A DNA stretch of 6,699 nucleotides from Chitinophagales bacterium (GTDB lineage: Bacteria; Bacteroidota; Bacteroidia; Chitinophagales; UBA10324), in assembly GCA_013695715.1 (NCBI GenBank), contig JACCZZ010000079.1:1-6699 (forward strand), in the 5' to 3' direction. How positions within the stretch are numbered: position 1 is the first letter of the stretch; each line of letters opens with the position of its first letter. Below the pieces are notes generated by a model, which saw nothing but the letters and a program-made list of their open reading frames with translations, ran no database searches and was not told the DNA's origin. Positions 6,660 to 6,699 of this stretch are shown here, in pieces. Position numbers and translations under genes: made by a program.

Positions 6660-6699
6660 ATGGTTTTAGTGGTAGAAGATGATGAAGACGATCAGGAAT
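6660..6699 (+). CDS. Start of a receiver-domain response regulator, cut by the window edge
   Basis: From an ATG at 6660, thirteen codons read MVLVVEDDEDDQE before the window ends. An in-frame TAA at 6651-6653 lies just upstream, so the ATG is a natural start. The pattern 'hydrophobic strand, VEDDEDDQE' is how CheY-like receiver domains begin: beta strand 1 followed by the acidic residues that bind magnesium. The Asp-rich 'DDEDDQE' form is common in the single-domain response regulators of Bacteroidota, about 130-150 aa long. The phospho-acceptor Asp and any output domain lie outside the window, so its class cannot be decided. It is the only plus-strand gene and is divergent from the Kelch gene. 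No Shine-Dalgarno sequence is visible; the upstream bases are purely AT-rich. With only 13 residues the call rests on motif recognition alone. Confidence 0.7.
   Translation, partial: MVLVVEDDEDDQE

Overview
The window looks like chromosomal DNA from a member of the Bacteroidota (Cytophagales, Chitinophagales or a related group). The evidence is its AT-rich composition, weak or absent Shine-Dalgarno sequences, and its gene families: a CBM9-like/DUF5916 outer-membrane barrel protein, a LytS-type histidine kinase paired with a LytTR response regulator, a Kelch-propeller lipoprotein, and a small MerR-like helix-turn-helix protein of a type common in this phylum. I cannot assign genus or species from the sequence.

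All five complete genes lie on the minus strand. In transcription order they are: a Kelch lipoprotein (6078 to 4939); a sensor histidine kinase with a GTG start (4719 to 3640); a LytTR response regulator (3647 to 2877) whose start overlaps the kinase stop by 8 bases; a large CBM9-like/DUF5916 protein (2766 or 2757 to 292); and a 78-residue helix-turn-helix protein (238 to 2). At the right edge, on the plus strand, the first 13 codons of a further gene read as the start of a receiver-domain response regulator. About 580 bases separate this fragment from the Kelch gene, and this gap probably holds the divergent control signals for both.

The kinase and regulator clearly form one two-component system and are probably translationally coupled. 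The DUF5916 gene follows 110 bases downstream on the same strand, so it is a reasonable candidate for co-transcription or control by the pair, but this is inference. The Kelch lipoprotein is 219 bases upstream of the kinase with two inverted repeats in and around the gap, so it is probably a separate transcription unit.

Most of the window is ordinary for its phylum. The points most worth a second look are the edge receiver gene, the altered ATP-binding G1 box of the kinase (DST where DNG is usual), the two compact inverted repeats flanking the Kelch-kinase gap, and the strand-closure arrangement of the seven-bladed Kelch protein. I found no CRISPR array, tRNA, rRNA, transposase or defence system, and no clear evidence of a new multi-gene system.
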